DNA of 64,000 nt from the NCBI RefSeq assembly GCF_026262505.1, contig NC_067207.1:26256082-26320081 (forward strand). Direction: 5' to 3'. The position numbers and the translations under genes are program-made. Positions 63,423-64,000 of the stretch are shown piece by piece; the first letter of the stretch is position 1; the number at the start of each line of letters is the position of its first letter. The stretch comes from Trichomonas vaginalis G3 (taxonomy: Eukaryota; Parabasalia; Trichomonadida; Trichomonadidae). The notes below the pieces were generated by a model. That model saw only the letters and a program-made list of their open reading frames with translations, was not told the DNA's origin and made no database searches.

Positions 63423-64000
63423 TTACTTTACATAACCGCCTGCTGCCAAAAGTCTTTGACGCCAACCCATACCAGCTAATGAAGGTTGACTTGGTTTAGT
63501 TTGGAAACTAACCTTTGGTTTTGGTTTATCTTCAGTTTTTGGCTCACCTTCTTCTATCGGTTTTTCGTCACTTTTTGGTTCACCTGACTTTACTTCACTT
63601 GCAGGTATGGTTGTGTCGTCAACATCTTCATAAATATCATATGCCATTTGTTTTTGTTTTCCTTTCAACTTTTTGTGTTTGTTGTAAAGTTTAGAATATT
63701 TCGACTCTAAGTCAATGAGATGTTCTATAATGAACTGTTGGTCAGTGAAGTAAACTTTTCCATCTGTTGTCTCGAAAGCTCCTTCAGACTTCAATATTTT
63801 ATTTGTGAGAGTCTGTTTCTTTTTTGAGATACTAGCCGTTCCATTTCTATGAAAAGTGACTTTGTAGTTAGGGTTTGTATTTCCAGACCTGGCACTTTCT
63901 ATTATTGAATTTTTCTCTTCATCTGTAAGTTCTTTGACAGGTTTTGACAATGGTTCTGAACTTTTTGTTTGTGGTGTCAAATCTACCGTTTCAACTTCTT
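63423..64000 (-). CDS. Maverick protein with shared N-terminal module, 5' end outside window
   Basis: The frame is open to the window edge and no ATG is seen, so the gene is partial. LTDEEKNSIIESARSG followed by PNYKVTFHRNGTASISKKKQ matches the module of the proteins at 40299 and 42870. A helical segment follows (FIIEHLIDLESKYSKLYNKH), then a charged Pro/Lys/Glu region, and it ends MGWRQRLLAAGGYVK. Function unknown; probably a virion or DNA-associated protein. Confidence 0.5.
   Translation of the reverse strand, partial: EVETVDLTPQTKSSEPLSKPVKELTDEEKNSIIESARSGNTNPNYKVTFHRNGTASISKKKQTLTNKILKSEGAFETTDGKVYFTDQQFIIEHLIDLESKYSKLYNKHKKLKGKQKQMAYDIYEDVDDTTIPASEVKSGEPKSDEKPIEEGEPKTEDKPKPKVSFQTKPSQPSLAGMGWRQRLLAAGGYVK

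Larger units (their letters stand above)
44673..64000. mobile_element. Maverick/Polinton (element 3), decayed mosaic running off the window
   Basis: It begins with the same terminal repeat as element 1, followed at once by a short methyltransferase remnant, so a large internal piece is missing near this end. The 45.7-55.7 kb part has virion-type genes, a second kind of capsid gene, an SF3 helicase and a packaging ATPase, most of them broken. The 57.3-64 kb part has unfamiliar genes of higher GC, a second polymerase B and another virion-type gene. There are many breaks, clearly more than in element 2, so it is older or has been inactive longer. It may be two elements nested or recombined. Confidence 0.75.

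Overview
The window looks like nuclear DNA of a trichomonad, most likely Trichomonas vaginalis or a close relative. The reasons are AT-rich intron-less genes, a BspA-type leucine-rich-repeat gene, ankyrin repeats, a polymorphic beta-helix surface protein, a large membrane protein of the cyclase-like family, and three separate Maverick/Polinton elements of the type that crowds this genome. The species is inferred from these families, not from a search.

Layout. (1) 1-1949 is the end of a Maverick: a Dam-like adenine DNA methyltransferase, three small proteins, and a terminal inverted repeat that folds into a hairpin. (2) 1950-24180 is host DNA: a CARMIL-like LRR protein, an EF-hand-repeat protein, a small acidic protein with a CaaX tail, a BspA-like LRR gene without an ATG, a 5'-damaged beta-helix surface-protein gene, a chimeric fossil joining the TFIIH p44/Ssl1 von Willebrand domain to an ankyrin fragment, a DegT-family sugar dehydratase with His at the usual PLP-lysine position, a small acidic protein with an acylation-type N-terminus, the CCR4-NOT subunit CNOT11, and a 1396-residue multi-pass membrane protein with a PAS-like and degenerate cyclase-like tail. 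(3) 24186-27297 is a 3.1-kb array of a 37-bp minisatellite interleaved with near-identical pieces of an ankyrin gene. (4) 27439-about 43757 is a second Maverick, cut off inside its tail-fibre gene: tail fibre, integrase, two KilA-N-type proteins, a broken protein-primed DNA polymerase B, a major capsid protein that looks whole, and small virion-type proteins. (5) 43758-44672 is about 0.9 kb of gene-free DNA between two element ends. (6) 44673-64000 is a third, more decayed and mosaic element. It starts with the same terminal repeat as the first and carries a second kind of major capsid gene, a D5-like SF3 helicase, an A32-like packaging ATPase, a block of unfamiliar genes of different base composition (57.3-61.2 kb), and a second, divergent DNA polymerase B on the minus strand.

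The element genes fit a virus-like plan: replication (polymerase B, helicase), integration (retroviral-type integrase), capsid and packaging (double-jelly-roll capsid, ATPase), host attachment (tail fibre) and DNA modification (methyltransferase). Three non-coding signals recur across the elements and are the main novelty candidates. The first is a palindromic GGTGA cassette found about a dozen times between genes; one copy has changed in all its arms together (GGTGA to GGTTA). The second is a TATTTTTAT(C/A) box 3-12 nt upstream of many element ATGs. The third is a terminal hairpin whose sequence differs between elements while its shape is kept.
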